Shown here: in pieces, positions 44,237 through 53,674 of the stretch
How positions within the stretch are numbered: the first letter of the stretch is position 1
Layout of the letters: the number at the start of each line of letters is the position of its first letter
Assembly (NCBI GenBank): GCA_050942895.1
Contig: JBMNOE010000013.1
Coordinates: 1 to 64,000 of the forward strand
Source: JBNRMR01 sp050942895
GTDB lineage: Bacteria; Bacillota; Clostridia; Christensenellales; UBA1750
Length of the DNA: 64,000 bases
Direction: 5' to 3'
Position numbers and translations under genes: made by a program
The notes under the pieces: model-generated
What the model was told of the DNA's origin: nothing
Seen by the model: only the letters and a program-made list of their open reading frames with translations
The model's database searches: none

Positions 44237-44472
44237 CCCTGTGCAAAACCCCCAATATTCCCTATTCTTTCGCGCTAATTTACCAAAACTTTACATGTGG
44301 AAAACATCGAGAGCATATCATCCGGGATGTAAACGGCGATAAGTTTTTCATATACCGCGCAAATATTTTTAGCATTTTTATTAACGGCCCGAATGCCGAA
44401 GCTTTCCATACAAGCGCAGTTGTGATATTATTATAATGCAGGAAAGTTTATAAGTAAAGCGCAGGGACAAGC

Positions 44473-45159
44473 ATGAACAACCCAGAGAAAAGACCTTTTA
44501 GGATATTTGACGCAACAACCTTAAAGCTCATCGCAATTATTGCCATGTTCATGGACCATCTTGGGTATACCCTTTACCCTAACATGCCCTGGCTTAGGAT
44601 GGTCGGACGGCTCACGTTTCCGATAATGGCTTTTTTTATTGCGCAGGGCGCTTCAAAGACCCGCGACCGGCGAAAGTATTTCTTAAGGCTGCTGGTTTTT
44701 GCCGTTATTTCCGAAGCACCCTTCGATCTGATGCTGTCGGGGCAGCTTTTCAGCCTTCGCCATCAGAATGTGCTGTTCACATTGGCGCTGGGCCTTCTGG
44801 GCTGCTTCATGGTGGAAAACCTGAAGCAGGGCGTGAAGGTCTTGCCCAGCGTCATGCTCCTTGCCGCGCTGATCCTCAGCGGAGAGCTCCTTGCCGCCGA
44901 TTACGGTATGCTGGGCGTTCTTTTAGTCGTCCTGTTTTACGTCTTCAAAAACCAGAAAAGCGGCATACTCCAGGCAGGCTTTTTGGGCAATGGGGCCATG
45001 TCGGTCATGTTCTCAAGCGCCACCCAGCTTTGGGGCTTTGCGGCCATACCTTTGCTGTATATGTACAACGGCCAACGCGGCAGCGGCTTTAAATATCTTT
45101 TCTACATCTTCTACCCGCTGCATATGCTCCTGCTATGGCTTTTGCCCCGCATTGCCTGA
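44473..45159 (+). CDS. TraX-family membrane protein
   Basis: A 228-aa protein with about seven membrane spans matching the TraX family. It starts with TLKLIAIIAMFMDHLGYTLYP, then RLTFPIMAFFIAQGASKTRDRRKYFLRLLVF. It ends GSGFKYLFYIFYPLHMLLLWLL, with the conserved His near the C terminus. F-plasmid TraX acetylates pilin, but chromosomal Firmicute members are of unknown role and resemble membrane acyltransferases. There is no conjugation gene nearby. A weak GCAGGGA site precedes the ATG. The ion-channel pair follows after 68 bases. Confidence 0.85.
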   Translation: MNNPEKRPFRIFDATTLKLIAIIAMFMDHLGYTLYPNMPWLRMVGRLTFPIMAFFIAQGASKTRDRRKYFLRLLVFAVISEAPFDLMLSGQLFSLRHQNVLFTLALGLLGCFMVENLKQGVKVLPSVMLLAALILSGELLAADYGMLGVLLVVLFYVFKNQKSGILQAGFLGNGAMSVMFSSATQLWGFAAIPLLYMYNGQRGSGFKYLFYIFYPLHMLLLWLLPRIA

Positions 45160-45227
45160 GGTCGGATCCTTGGCTTTAAAATGCACAGAGAATATATGAA
45201 TTCCAAAGGAACTAAAGGAGGGTTGAA

Positions 45228-46145
45228 ATGCAAATCCTGCTCAACATACCCATAGGCGGGCTGGTGATAATCGGGGCGATACTCCTGCTGTTTTTGATAT
45301 CGCTGATACTCCTTTTCGCGGTCTCCGGCAAATACAAGAAATTGCAGCGGATGCTGGCCCGTTCAAGGGTGGACTCTGAGGAGCCCAGTTTCCTTTCCCG
45401 TGCCAAAAGGGACTTTGTTTCGGTTTACAGTCAAAGCGGCGCGGACACCAACACCCCCGCCATAGTCGAAAATGCGGCCTCCATCTCCCTTCGCCGGGCT
45501 ATCACAGGCGAAAGGTTTTTAAACAGCGCCGTTTCTTTGATTATAACCTTAGGGCTTTTCGGCACCTTCTTCGGGCTGGCCGTGGCCGTTTCCTCGCTGA
45601 AGGAACTGGTGGAAAGCGCTCCCGAGGGGCAGTGGCTGAACATTCCCGGCGGAATTCTCGGCGCCCTCACAGGGATGGATCTGGTCTTTTATTCGGCCCT
45701 TGCGGGCATAGGCTGCGCCCTTTTGCTGGTGTTTTTGCGCGCACTTATAAGCCCGGGAGCCCAAAGGGAAAAGCTTCTAACAATGACCGAGCTTTGGCTG
45801 GACCATGAGATAGCAGGCGAAACCGCCTTCAAAGGGCCTGTGACCTCGCAGCACTCAAGCCAGGACTCCGCCCGCGAACTTCGCGCCCATGTGGAAGCAA
45901 TACGCATCGCCCTGGGTGAATGCGCCAAGGATATGGCCGGAACTTTGGGGGACGCTACCGCCGCCATGGGGGATGTAGTCTCCCAGACTGAGCAGCAAAT
46001 GGAGCAATTTTCCCGCACAATACAGCGGTTTAACTCCCCCCTCGGGCCTGCCGGCGAAGCCCTTGCCGCAGAAGAAAGCGAAGATGTCATTCAAGAAGCA
46101 TTCGGCCAGGTCCATCAGGACGGACAGGGAGGTGTCGCCCTATGA
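45228..46145 (+). CDS. MotA/TolQ/ExbB/ZorA-like ion channel subunit
   Basis: A 305-aa membrane protein. One span at residues 8-33 is followed by a cytoplasmic loop. A second span (about 104-123) contains LIITLGLFGTFFGLAVAVS, the pattern of the MotA/TolQ/ExbB family. A third (about 155-178, FYSALAGIGCALLLVFLRAL) precedes a cytoplasmic helical tail of roughly 120 residues. The tail is much shorter than in ZorA of Zorya defence systems. GGAGG precedes the ATG by eight bases. The stop overlaps the start of the OmpA-domain gene by four bases. The two should form a stator-like complex that couples ion flow to movement across the wall (inference). Confidence 0.75.
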   Translation: MQILLNIPIGGLVIIGAILLLFLISLILLFAVSGKYKKLQRMLARSRVDSEEPSFLSRAKRDFVSVYSQSGADTNTPAIVENAASISLRRAITGERFLNSAVSLIITLGLFGTFFGLAVAVSSLKELVESAPEGQWLNIPGGILGALTGMDLVFYSALAGIGCALLLVFLRALISPGAQREKLLTMTELWLDHEIAGETAFKGPVTSQHSSQDSARELRAHVEAIRIALGECAKDMAGTLGDATAAMGDVVSQTEQQMEQFSRTIQRFNSPLGPAGEALAAEESEDVIQEAFGQVHQDGQGGVAL

Positions 46146-47113
46146 GAAGGAGCCGCAAAAAAGGCGGCATGAGCCTTCTTTCAGGGGCGGAACAAAGCTT
46201 CAGCCTTTCTTTTGCGCACATGCTTTCGGCTCTGGCTCTTGTGCTTTTTTTCCTTGTCTTTCTTGCATACACATATCATATGTCAACCTCAGACCTACTC
46301 TCAACCACCCAGTATGAGCTGACCGTTTCATCAGCGCAGCTTGACGAAGTCTCCGCCCTTTCAGGCCAGGCAGAGGAAGGCCTTGCCGAACTGACACGGC
46401 AGCTTGACGAAACCCGCTCACAGCTTGAGCAGGAACAGGAGATGCTCAGCCAGACCGCCTTAGCGCTGAAGGAGCAGGAGGAGACCATAATTTGGCAGCA
46501 GGAATACATCAGCTCTGCCATGGAGGAACTAAAAAAGCTGCAAAGCGACTTGGCTTCCGTGGGGCACTTGCGCCTTTCGATGCAGGAGAAGCTCCTTGCC
46601 GCAGCCGAAAAGGCCCTTGGTGATGATTCTCAGGTGGAGATCGGCGAGGATGGCAGCGTGATCATTCCCGAAAGCCTTCTTTTTACCGGAGATTCAGCCG
46701 AAATTAAGCCCGCCGGTGAAAAGCTGCTTCTGGAAATCGGCAATTCTCTTTATCTTTTCATTCATGAAGCGGAGAACATCTCCTTTGTGGACTGCATAAT
46801 AATCTCCGGCCACACCGACAACAAGAACACCCAGGATCAAAACCTCGCCCTTTCCGCCGACAGGGCCCACGCCGTTATGGATTTCATAATGACGGGGATC
46901 GATCTTGATCTCACGTTAACGGACGAGATATTCGCCTCGGCGGGCTATGGTTCCGCCCGGCCCATTGACAAAAGCGACAGCGAAAGCGGCCGCAAAAGAA
47001 ACCGCCGGATAGAGATCTCCCTTTCGATGAAAGATGAAAATGTCCTTAAAAGCCTGGACGAGTTCCTCAAGGAATCCTTGCCCGAGGCCGAGGAGGAATC
47101 TGCCGGCGAATAG
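46142..47113 (+). CDS. MotB/ZorB-like OmpA-domain protein with a His in place of the channel Asp
   Basis: A 323-aa protein with a short basic N terminus and a single span (about 22-43: LSFAHMLSALALVLFFLVFL). A coiled coil (about 65-150) and an OmpA peptidoglycan-binding domain (about 165-305) follow, with SGHTDNKNTQDQNLALSADRA and NRRIEISL. This is the MotB/ZorB layout. In MotB, ExbD and ZorB an Asp near the start of the span carries the ion; the aligned residue here is His26 (codon CAC, 46217-46219). Coupled by four-base overlap to the channel gene. Anchoring to peptidoglycan is expected; ion use is uncertain. Confidence 0.78.
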   Translation: MRRSRKKGGMSLLSGAEQSFSLSFAHMLSALALVLFFLVFLAYTYHMSTSDLLSTTQYELTVSSAQLDEVSALSGQAEEGLAELTRQLDETRSQLEQEQEMLSQTALALKEQEETIIWQQEYISSAMEELKKLQSDLASVGHLRLSMQEKLLAAAEKALGDDSQVEIGEDGSVIIPESLLFTGDSAEIKPAGEKLLLEIGNSLYLFIHEAENISFVDCIIISGHTDNKNTQDQNLALSADRAHAVMDFIMTGIDLDLTLTDEIFASAGYGSARPIDKSDSESGRKRNRRIEISLSMKDENVLKSLDEFLKESLPEAEEESAGE

Positions 47114-47163
47114 ATTGCGGCATTCCAGCATTTAATGAAAAACAAAACCCCGGAGGACTACCG

Positions 47164-48930
47164 ATGGCTTTCTACCATGATTCCCGCGATATCCGCTGCC
47201 GTAATCCCTTTGGCGCCGTCAGACAAGGCACGACGATTACCATCAGCGCCCGCTGTGACAGTGCCGTGACGCTAAGGCTTTGGCAGGATGGCAGCGAAAG
47301 GCTGATCCCCATGACACTCCGGAAAAGCTCAGACCTGTGGCAGGCAAGCTTTTCCGCTGGGAAAGTGGGGATCATCTGGTATTATTTTATCGTCGGGAAG
47401 GATATCTACTGCGCGCCCGCAGATCTTCTGGGCGGCCAGTCCTGCTTGCACAAACGCGGTGAAAGGCTGGACTCCCACCAGATCACCGTCTATGACGCCG
47501 GATTTTCCGCCCCCGAATGGATGCGGGAAAGCGTGATGTATCAGATCTTCCCCGACAGGTTTTTTGATGGGCGAAATGGCGAGCTATTGAAAAAACGGCC
47601 TGAAATCACCATACATACCGACAAAACCGAGCCGCCTTATGTTATCAACGATGTCGGCGACAGCGATCCCGAGCATGTGCGCACCGATGACTTTTACGGC
47701 GGCAACCTGCCGGGCATACAGCAAAAATTAGATTATATAAAAGAGATGGGCTTTTCAGCCGTCTATCTGAACCCCATCTTCCAGGCCGATTCCTATCATA
47801 AATACGACACCGGCGACTATGAAAATATCGACCCCACCTTCGGCTCAAATGATGACTTCGTATATCTCTGCGAAAGCGGCAGGGGCCTTGGCATTCGCTT
47901 CATACTGGACGGCGTTTTTTCCCACACCGGCTCAAACAGCGTTTATTTTAATAAAAACGGAAAATACCCTTCCTTGGGCGCATACCAGAGCAAGAAATCG
48001 CCGTATTTTAGCTGGTATAAGTTCATCAAGCACCCCGATGAATACGACTGCTGGTGGGATTTTATAACATTGCCCAATGTGAACGAAATGGACCCGGGCT
48101 ATATCCGCTTCATTTTGACGGGAGAAAATGCCGTCATCAAAAAATGGCTGAGGCTGGGGGCCGCCGGCTGGAGGCTGGACGTGGCCGACGAGCTGCCGGA
48201 CGAATTCATCGCCACTTTGCGCAAAAGCGTAAAGGAAGCAGACCCCCATGCGGCGATAATCGGCGAGGTCTGGGAGGACGCCACCAACAAGGTCAGCTAC
48301 GGCCATCTGCGTTCATACGCCCATGGCGCCGGGCTGGACAGCGTGATGAACTATCCCCTAAGAGACGCATTGATCGCCTTTTTGCTGGGCGAGGGAAATA
48401 GTTTTTTCCTCAAAAGAAAGCTTGACAGCCAGGCAGAAAACTACCCCAAAGATATGTATTATTCGCTGATGAACCTTATCGGCTCCCATGACAGATCCCG
48501 GATAATCAACATTTTGGGCGAATGTGATGACCAGCGTCTCACCCGCCAGCAGCAGCGGGATGTCACCATGAGCGAAAGCCAGTATGACACCGGCAAAAAG
48601 CGGCTCAAGCTGATGGCAAGGGCCATATTTGCGCTGCCGGGAATGCCCTGCGTCTATTATGGCGACGAAGCGGGCCTTCAGGGCATGAGAGATCCCCTTT
48701 GCCGCGCCTTCTTCCCCTGGGGCCTGGAGGATGTGGAGCTGCAAAGCTTTTTCAAGGGGCTGATCGCCCGCAGGAACGAGCGGCAGGTCTTAAAAACCGG
48801 CTTTGTGACCGTGAGCGCCCCCCACCCTGACGTGATTGAAATACGCCGCTATTACAAAGGCGGCAAGGACGCTTTCGGCCACAGCCATGGGCAGGATGTT
48901 TTTACAGTCCGCATCGACAGGCGGCTATAG
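47164..48930 (+). CDS. GH13 cyclomaltodextrinase / neopullulanase-like enzyme
   Basis: A 588-aa family 13 glycosidase that hydrolyses alpha-glucans such as maltodextrins. An N-terminal beta-sandwich (about 1-115, CBM34-like) is followed by the TIM barrel. The catalytic residues are Asp339 in GWRLDVAD, Glu368 in IIGEVWED and Asp443 in GSHDRSR. LDGVFSHTG is the first conserved region. There is no signal peptide, so it is cytoplasmic, as for maltodextrin-using enzymes. GGAGG lies eight bases before the ATG. It follows the OmpA-domain gene by 50 bp. The GNAT gene begins right after its stop. Confidence 0.92.
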   Translation: MAFYHDSRDIRCRNPFGAVRQGTTITISARCDSAVTLRLWQDGSERLIPMTLRKSSDLWQASFSAGKVGIIWYYFIVGKDIYCAPADLLGGQSCLHKRGERLDSHQITVYDAGFSAPEWMRESVMYQIFPDRFFDGRNGELLKKRPEITIHTDKTEPPYVINDVGDSDPEHVRTDDFYGGNLPGIQQKLDYIKEMGFSAVYLNPIFQADSYHKYDTGDYENIDPTFGSNDDFVYLCESGRGLGIRFILDGVFSHTGSNSVYFNKNGKYPSLGAYQSKKSPYFSWYKFIKHPDEYDCWWDFITLPNVNEMDPGYIRFILTGENAVIKKWLRLGAAGWRLDVADELPDEFIATLRKSVKEADPHAAIIGEVWEDATNKVSYGHLRSYAHGAGLDSVMNYPLRDALIAFLLGEGNSFFLKRKLDSQAENYPKDMYYSLMNLIGSHDRSRIINILGECDDQRLTRQQQRDVTMSESQYDTGKKRLKLMARAIFALPGMPCVYYGDEAGLQGMRDPLCRAFFPWGLEDVELQSFFKGLIARRNERQVLKTGFVTVSAPHPDVIEIRRYYKGGKDAFGHSHGQDVFTVRIDRRL

Positions 48931-48931
48931 A

Positions 48932-49438
48932 ATGGAAGATCCAATGAACACATATATTTTTACGCAGGGCGATGTTGATGAATCAGTTTCCATCATGAGG
49001 GATGTCGCTCAGCGGCTCATCGACGCCGGGAAACCTTTGTGGTCTTTAGGTGAGCTTAACAGGGAAAATCTGCGCAATCCGCCTGATGAGTTCATAGTTA
49101 TGTACGACGGGGAATATAACAGCATCGCCACATTAATGCTAAGTTTTGAGGACTCTTTCTTTTGGCCGGATGTTCCGGCAAATAGCTGTGGATTTATCCA
49201 CAAACTGGCCGTTCGCGGGCAATATGCGGGCAAAAGCCTTTCAAAGCATTTGATCCGCTTTGCTGCTGACCTATGCAAAGAAAAAGGGCTTTCCCACATT
49301 TGCCTGGATTGCGATTTTAACCGCCCAAGGCTTTGCGCTTTCTACGAATCACTGGGGTTTATTTTAATTGAGCAAAAACATCTTCTCACATCAAAGCTGG
49401 GCGCAATTGATGTCGCCCTTTTTAAGCTGAGACTTTAA
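48932..49438 (+). CDS. GNAT-family N-acetyltransferase
   Basis: A 168-aa acetyltransferase. GFIHKLAVRGQYAGKSLSKHLIRFA carries the acetyl-CoA loop in a slightly degenerate form (QYAGKS), and CLDCDFNRPRLCAFYESLGF is the C-terminal motif. The ATG at 48932 is one base past the GH13 stop. A second ATG at 48944 with GGAAG upstream is equally plausible. Earlier in-frame codons would overlap GH13. The acceptor is unknown. No clear terminator was seen in 49439-49512. Confidence 0.85.
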   Translation: MEDPMNTYIFTQGDVDESVSIMRDVAQRLIDAGKPLWSLGELNRENLRNPPDEFIVMYDGEYNSIATLMLSFEDSFFWPDVPANSCGFIHKLAVRGQYAGKSLSKHLIRFAADLCKEKGLSHICLDCDFNRPRLCAFYESLGFILIEQKHLLTSKLGAIDVALFKLRL

Positions 49439-49512
49439 ACTTGCACTTCTTTAACGGACTTTTCGCCAGCCTTACGCTTTACAAGAAAAAGTAAAAAATG
49501 GGAGAATAAAAC

Positions 49513-49557
49513 TTGACAATCGAGATTACAAGGTGTAAGCTTTGACTACAACTTGTA
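49513..49557 (+). promoter_or_regulatory. Promoter with two BlaI-type operators
   Basis: TTGACA (49513-49518), 17-bp spacer, TAAGCT (49536-49541). Two inverted repeats with BlaI/MecI-like TACA/TGTA arms cover it: TTACA-AGG-TGTAA (49526-49538) and TACAA-C-TTGTA (49547-49557). Their centres are 20 bp apart, about two helical turns. This suggests autorepression of the blaI-M56 unit, relieved when the repressor is cut. Confidence 0.8.
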
Positions 49558-49575
49558 ATTCTTGGAGGGTTTTAT

Positions 49576-49950
49576 ATGAAAATCAGCAAGAGCGAGCAGG
49601 CGGTTTTGGATATACTCTGGCAGGAGTCCCCCCTCACCGCAGCCCAGATAGTCGAGCGCTGCGCAAGGAGCCACCCCTGGTCGGATAAAACAGTAAAGAC
49701 ATTTTTGCGCCGCCTTCAGGATAAGGGCGCTGTCATCGTCCAGCGGAGGGATGTGTACCATTACTATCCCGCCCTTACGAAAGAGCAGGCCGCCTTGGGC
49801 AAAGCCAGGCAGGTGCTGGACGATATGTTCGACGGCTCCTATTGGCAGATGACCGCCCAGTTCGTGAATAATGGTGAGCTTTCCAACGAGGACATTCGGG
49901 ACCTTAGGGATTATCTCAGCGGTCTTCTTTCAAAGGAGGCAAAAAAGTGA
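49576..49950 (+). CDS. BlaI/MecI/CopY-family transcriptional repressor
   Basis: A 124-aa winged-helix repressor. The DNA-binding part is KISKSEQAVLDILWQESPLTAAQIVERC followed by WSDKTVKTFLRRLQDKGAV. The C-terminal half, which in BlaI forms the dimer and holds the cleavage site, is shorter and has NGELSNEDIRDLRDYL. The ribosome site TTGGAGG and the paired operators upstream fit autoregulation. It overlaps the M56 gene by four bases (GTGA), so repressor and sensor are made together. No beta-lactamase gene is adjacent, so the signal need not be a beta-lactam. Confidence 0.92.
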   Translation: MKISKSEQAVLDILWQESPLTAAQIVERCARSHPWSDKTVKTFLRRLQDKGAVIVQRRDVYHYYPALTKEQAALGKARQVLDDMFDGSYWQMTAQFVNNGELSNEDIRDLRDYLSGLLSKEAKK

Positions 49951-52658
49951 CGCAGATCTTCAAATCAGTGGTTTCAATATCCATTTCCGGGGCAGTGCTC
50001 GCCCTTTTCCTGTTGGGTTTGCGATACCTTCTTCTGGGGAAAATACGCCCGTATGCATATATTGTCCTTTGGGGAATTTTAGCCCTGCGCCTGCTATTAC
50101 CCTTCAACTTTGAAAGCAGGCTTAGCATGTACAATTACGCGCCTGATCAGCTACAGGAAATGGTTGCGACAGCCCCCTTTGCGGCTTCGCCTCAGACCCC
50201 GCCAGTCGCGCCAAGGACAACTTTCCCCCCTTAAAGCGCCGCCAGAGAGCGCCTGACCCCCGCTCCCGCTCCCGCCCTTTCGCCGGCAGCCGCGCCCTCC
50301 ACCGCTACAGCCGTCCAACCCGAAGCACAGAAGGAGCGTCTTGATCCTTGGCTTGCGGCATCATATATATGGGCCTTTGGCCTGGGCTCTCTGTTTCTTT
50401 ACATGGCCTTTTTAAACACCGCCTATTATTTCCACATAAAAAAGAACCGGCGCTATGATTCGGGCAAGTTCGCCGATGCCCTTGCCCGCGCCAGGAAGAA
50501 TTCGGGGATAAAGTCAGGCATCGACGCCTATGCAACCGGCTCTTTAGCCTCCCCGTCGGTTTTCGGCCTGTTTCGGCCCAAGCTGCTTATCCCCTTTAAA
50601 ACATTCGAGGAGCTTTCAGAAAAGCAGCAGGAGTACATCCTCACCCACGAGCTTTTTCATATACGCTACGGCGACAACTGGGCAGTGCTGTTGATGAACA
50701 TCATCTGCGCCATACATTGGTTTAACCCGATCGTCTGGCTGGCTCGCCATATAGCCCGAAAGGATCTGGAGCTGATATGCGACGCCCGCACCCTCAAGGC
50801 AGTGGGCGGCAAGATGGAGGACTACGCCGGCGCACTGATTTCTACCGCGGAAAAGCTCCGTTCCCGAGGACGGGCATCCCTTATGATCGCCGCGGTGGAC
50901 AAAAAGAGGGATATCCGCTGGCGGGTCAAGATGGTGATGAGGCAAAAGGGGGTCAGGACATCCTTGAGCATCCTTGGCTGTCTTTTGGCCGTAGTGATAG
51001 CTGCCGCCGGTTGTACCAGCGCTGTTCAGGCGGGCTTTGCCGATCAGGGAAGTCCGTCACCCTCACCCTCACCCTCGACCAGCCCCGCTCTTTCCTCCGC
51101 ACCCTCCCCAACCCCCGATGATGGTGCGGAAGGCATAGAAACGGAGTTGGAGCTGGAAACCTTGCCCCTGCCGGAGGGCTATTCGCCCCTTGAAATGCCC
51201 GAAAGCGCCACGCTTTTCAGCCAAGCGGAATATAAGATTTACCCTAATGCGGAAAAATGGTCCTTCACCAGGGAATCGGAGCTGGAAGGGCATGGCTACG
51301 CCTTGGAGGACATCGCCCGGGCGATATGGGCGGATCATAACTGGGAACCCAGCGAAAATAACACCGCCGAGGACAACGGCAGGTTCACCGCCCATCTTTC
51401 GGATGATGCCGGCAGCGCAGACGACGAGCAACTGCACATGACCGACTACAGCATTTATTACTATACAAATACCGCCGTCAAAAAAGCCTTCTACGACGAG
51501 GAGGAGGCGGCAAAGAATGCGCAGGAATGGATGAAGGGCGTTCTGGGGGATATCCCTCTGCTGGAAACCACGCCGGAAAACGCCGGCATTTGGCCCCGCA
51601 TGTCCTTTTATTGGATTCTTGAGGACAAAAACGAACTGGGCCAAGCGACCAGACGCGAAACCCTTTCCGTCAGCTACAACGAAAGCGGCGTAATGGATTT
51701 CAGCTACTACATCGAAGTCACTTATTACGACTTCCAGCCCATTGAGGGCGTGGCGCTGACTCTGGAGCAGGCGCTGCACAGCTTCAACTTCCAGCGCGCG
51801 GTGCTGCTGGAAAAGGGCCGCAACCACTCTGTGGCCTTTGTGAACGAAAGCCTGCGGATCAGCGATGTTTCGCTGGAATACCGGCTGATCCACAGCGGCG
51901 AGGACGAGCTTTTCACGCCCCAGTATGTGATCGAATGCTACTATGACGAAGAGGGCTACGACGAGCCCCTGCACGCCTATTTCCTGATGGACTGCCAGAC
52001 CGGCAATTTGGAGGAAAGCGACTATACCGGCGCCGCTTACGATTACTACGGCAACGCGCTGCTGCTCTCACCATATCCGCAGATCAACCACCACGAGCAG
52101 CTTTCCGGCAAAGAAAAGAACGCCGTGAGCGTACCCGCGCCGGGGGGAGGAAGCCCTCTTACAGTCGCCGACGCGGCGCAGATGCTGGAAAAGTTCGACG
52201 ACGAACTAAACCTGGCGCTGTACACCATGGAATCGCCCACGCTGCCGGATTACGCCATCGACAATGTGAGCGTGCATCTGTACCTGCGCTGGTTCGATTA
52301 CCGGATCGCCATGCTGGAGCATCCCTACAACGCTGATGAGCGCTATGCCCAGCCTTCCAACGCCGAGGCCCATCTGACACTTTTGGAGCATGAGGAAGGC
52401 CGCGCCCTGTATGAAATGTACCTTTTAACCCACCAAAAGCGGCTGAACAACGGCGTGAGCGGCACGGGCATCATCGGCGCGGTGGAATTCCGCTACCAGG
52501 ATGGCGGCTGGAAAATATCCGAGTTCAACCTGGAATCCGGGCTGCACAAGGCCTACGGTAATCTCCAGGAGTTGCTGGAAAAGCAAAGTGCGCCAACGGT
52601 GGAGTCCGTCGACCGGCTGATAGATTCCCAGATAGACTACTTTAAAAAGAATAATTGA
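49947..52658 (+). pseudogene. BlaR1-like M56 peptidase sensor, interrupted by an in-frame TAA
   Basis: One frame runs from the GTG at 49947 to 52658 (903 codons) but for a TAA at codon 96 (50232-50234). Before it are two membrane spans. After it come a Pro/Ala-rich loop, a third span, and the M56 zinc site HELFH (50646-50660; residue 234 of the restored frame), followed by a fourth span ending LLAVVIAAAGC. A Pro-Ser linker (SPSPSPSTSP) and a 500-residue outer domain of unknown family follow, in place of the penicillin-binding sensor of BlaR1. The stop could be a true mutation, a sequencing error or a recoding site. Translation could also restart at the ATG at 50403, which would keep the protease site. 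Confidence 0.8.
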
Positions 52659-52707
52659 GCAATGATAAAAAGCTAAAGAGCCGGCTGCGGCCAAGTCTGC
52701 ATCGCCA

Positions 52708-52740
52708 AAAGAGACGAATACTAACTCGTCTCTTTTTTCT
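52708..52740. terminator. Bidirectional terminator between M56 and DUF1835 genes
   Basis: AAAAGAGACGA and TCGTCTCTTTT flank an eight-base loop, followed by a T-rich tract on the plus strand. The stop codon of the minus-strand DUF1835 gene lies within the loop, so the stem overlaps its last codons. Confidence 0.85.
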
Positions 52741-53632
52741 TTAATATTTTGCCGTGGGGGTGATCCGGATCGCCCTGGGCGACTAGCGCCAAGATGCCCT
52801 GAGCAATCATTTCATTTATGCGAAGAACGTACAGATGATAGCTGACGCCCATGGGATTCTTCGCCATTATATCGCCGATGAGCCTTGACATAGCAAATTC
52901 GCCCTCAGGAATATGCATTAATATAATATGGTCGTAGAAATTCTCCGGAACAGAGATCAGCCTGCCATTCACCACCGCCCGAAGAGGAGCGTTTTCAGCC
53001 GCCAGCCCCTGCCAGCTGCCTGCATAAAAGAGCTTTTCTGTCCAATGGATTTCTCTTTCCAGATGCAAAAAGCTGTGAAACTTTCCCGGAGAGACTTCCC
53101 CCCAGCCGGAAAAGCACGAGACGCTGTTGGGTGAATCCTGGCGGCATTCGGGCAGAAACACCACGCTTAAAGGGCAATCGATCTGCGCCAGGGCAAAGCA
53201 AAGAAATGCAAAGCCGCAGGCGGAATGCGGCGCATGGCTGACCCAGGCCCTTATGCCCGCGCCTTCTTTGGCGGCGGCCATCAGCTTTTCAAAGTCGTCC
53301 ATTTGGTGGCGGAAAAAGTCTTCCATTTCTTCTTCCGGGAACATAGCGGGGCCAAATATCCGAATGAATTCTGATCTGCGCTTTTCGCCGTAAATATCAC
53401 CCGAAATGTCACCGATATCAAGGTTGCAGCCGATACCGACGACATCCTGGGAACTGCCGCCCACTGCCTTGCCCTCAAGCATCTTGTCCAACTGCCCTCG
53501 GGTTGGTTTTATTTTTGCCCCTTCGCCGATATAGCCAATCGAAGCGGCGCTCTTTCTCATTCCCGCTTTATCATATACCTTCGCCAGCTTCATCGAGCCT
53601 TTTTCACTGTCGCTGAAAACAACTTCCAACAT
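52721..53632 (-). CDS. DUF1835 / DUF3658 domain protein
   Basis: A 303-aa protein with an N-terminal DUF1835-like domain (MLEVVFSDSEKGSMKLA, later GCNLDIGDISGD). A middle region with AWVSHAPHSACGFAFLC follows. The C-terminal DUF3658-like domain ends SYHLYVLRINEMIAQGILAL and has the basic tail HGKILKKKE. Its function is unknown; these proteins are common in Bacillota. The ATG at 53632 is used, with AGGTG eight bases upstream. The longer frame would run through the REP-like element and is unlikely to be translated. No membrane segment is seen. Confidence 0.8.
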   Translation of the reverse strand: MLEVVFSDSEKGSMKLAKVYDKAGMRKSAASIGYIGEGAKIKPTRGQLDKMLEGKAVGGSSQDVVGIGCNLDIGDISGDIYGEKRRSEFIRIFGPAMFPEEEMEDFFRHQMDDFEKLMAAAKEGAGIRAWVSHAPHSACGFAFLCFALAQIDCPLSVVFLPECRQDSPNSVSCFSGWGEVSPGKFHSFLHLEREIHWTEKLFYAGSWQGLAAENAPLRAVVNGRLISVPENFYDHIILMHIPEGEFAMSRLIGDIMAKNPMGVSYHLYVLRINEMIAQGILALVAQGDPDHPHGKILKKKETS

Positions 53633-53674
53633 GTCTTTCACCTGCCTAATAGTTATACCAACTCCGCCCATGAG

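Noticed and set aside
45228..47113. A complete Zorya anti-phage system
   Set aside because: Only the A/B-like motor pair is present. No ZorC, ZorD helicase or ZorE nuclease gene is adjacent; the next genes are a GH13 enzyme and a GNAT. The A subunit also lacks the very long tail of ZorA.
49186..49201. Facing DnaA-box-like 9-mers (TGTGGATTTATCCACA)
   Set aside because: They lie inside the GNAT coding sequence and encode the conserved acetyltransferase segment GFIHKLAV, so codon use explains them.
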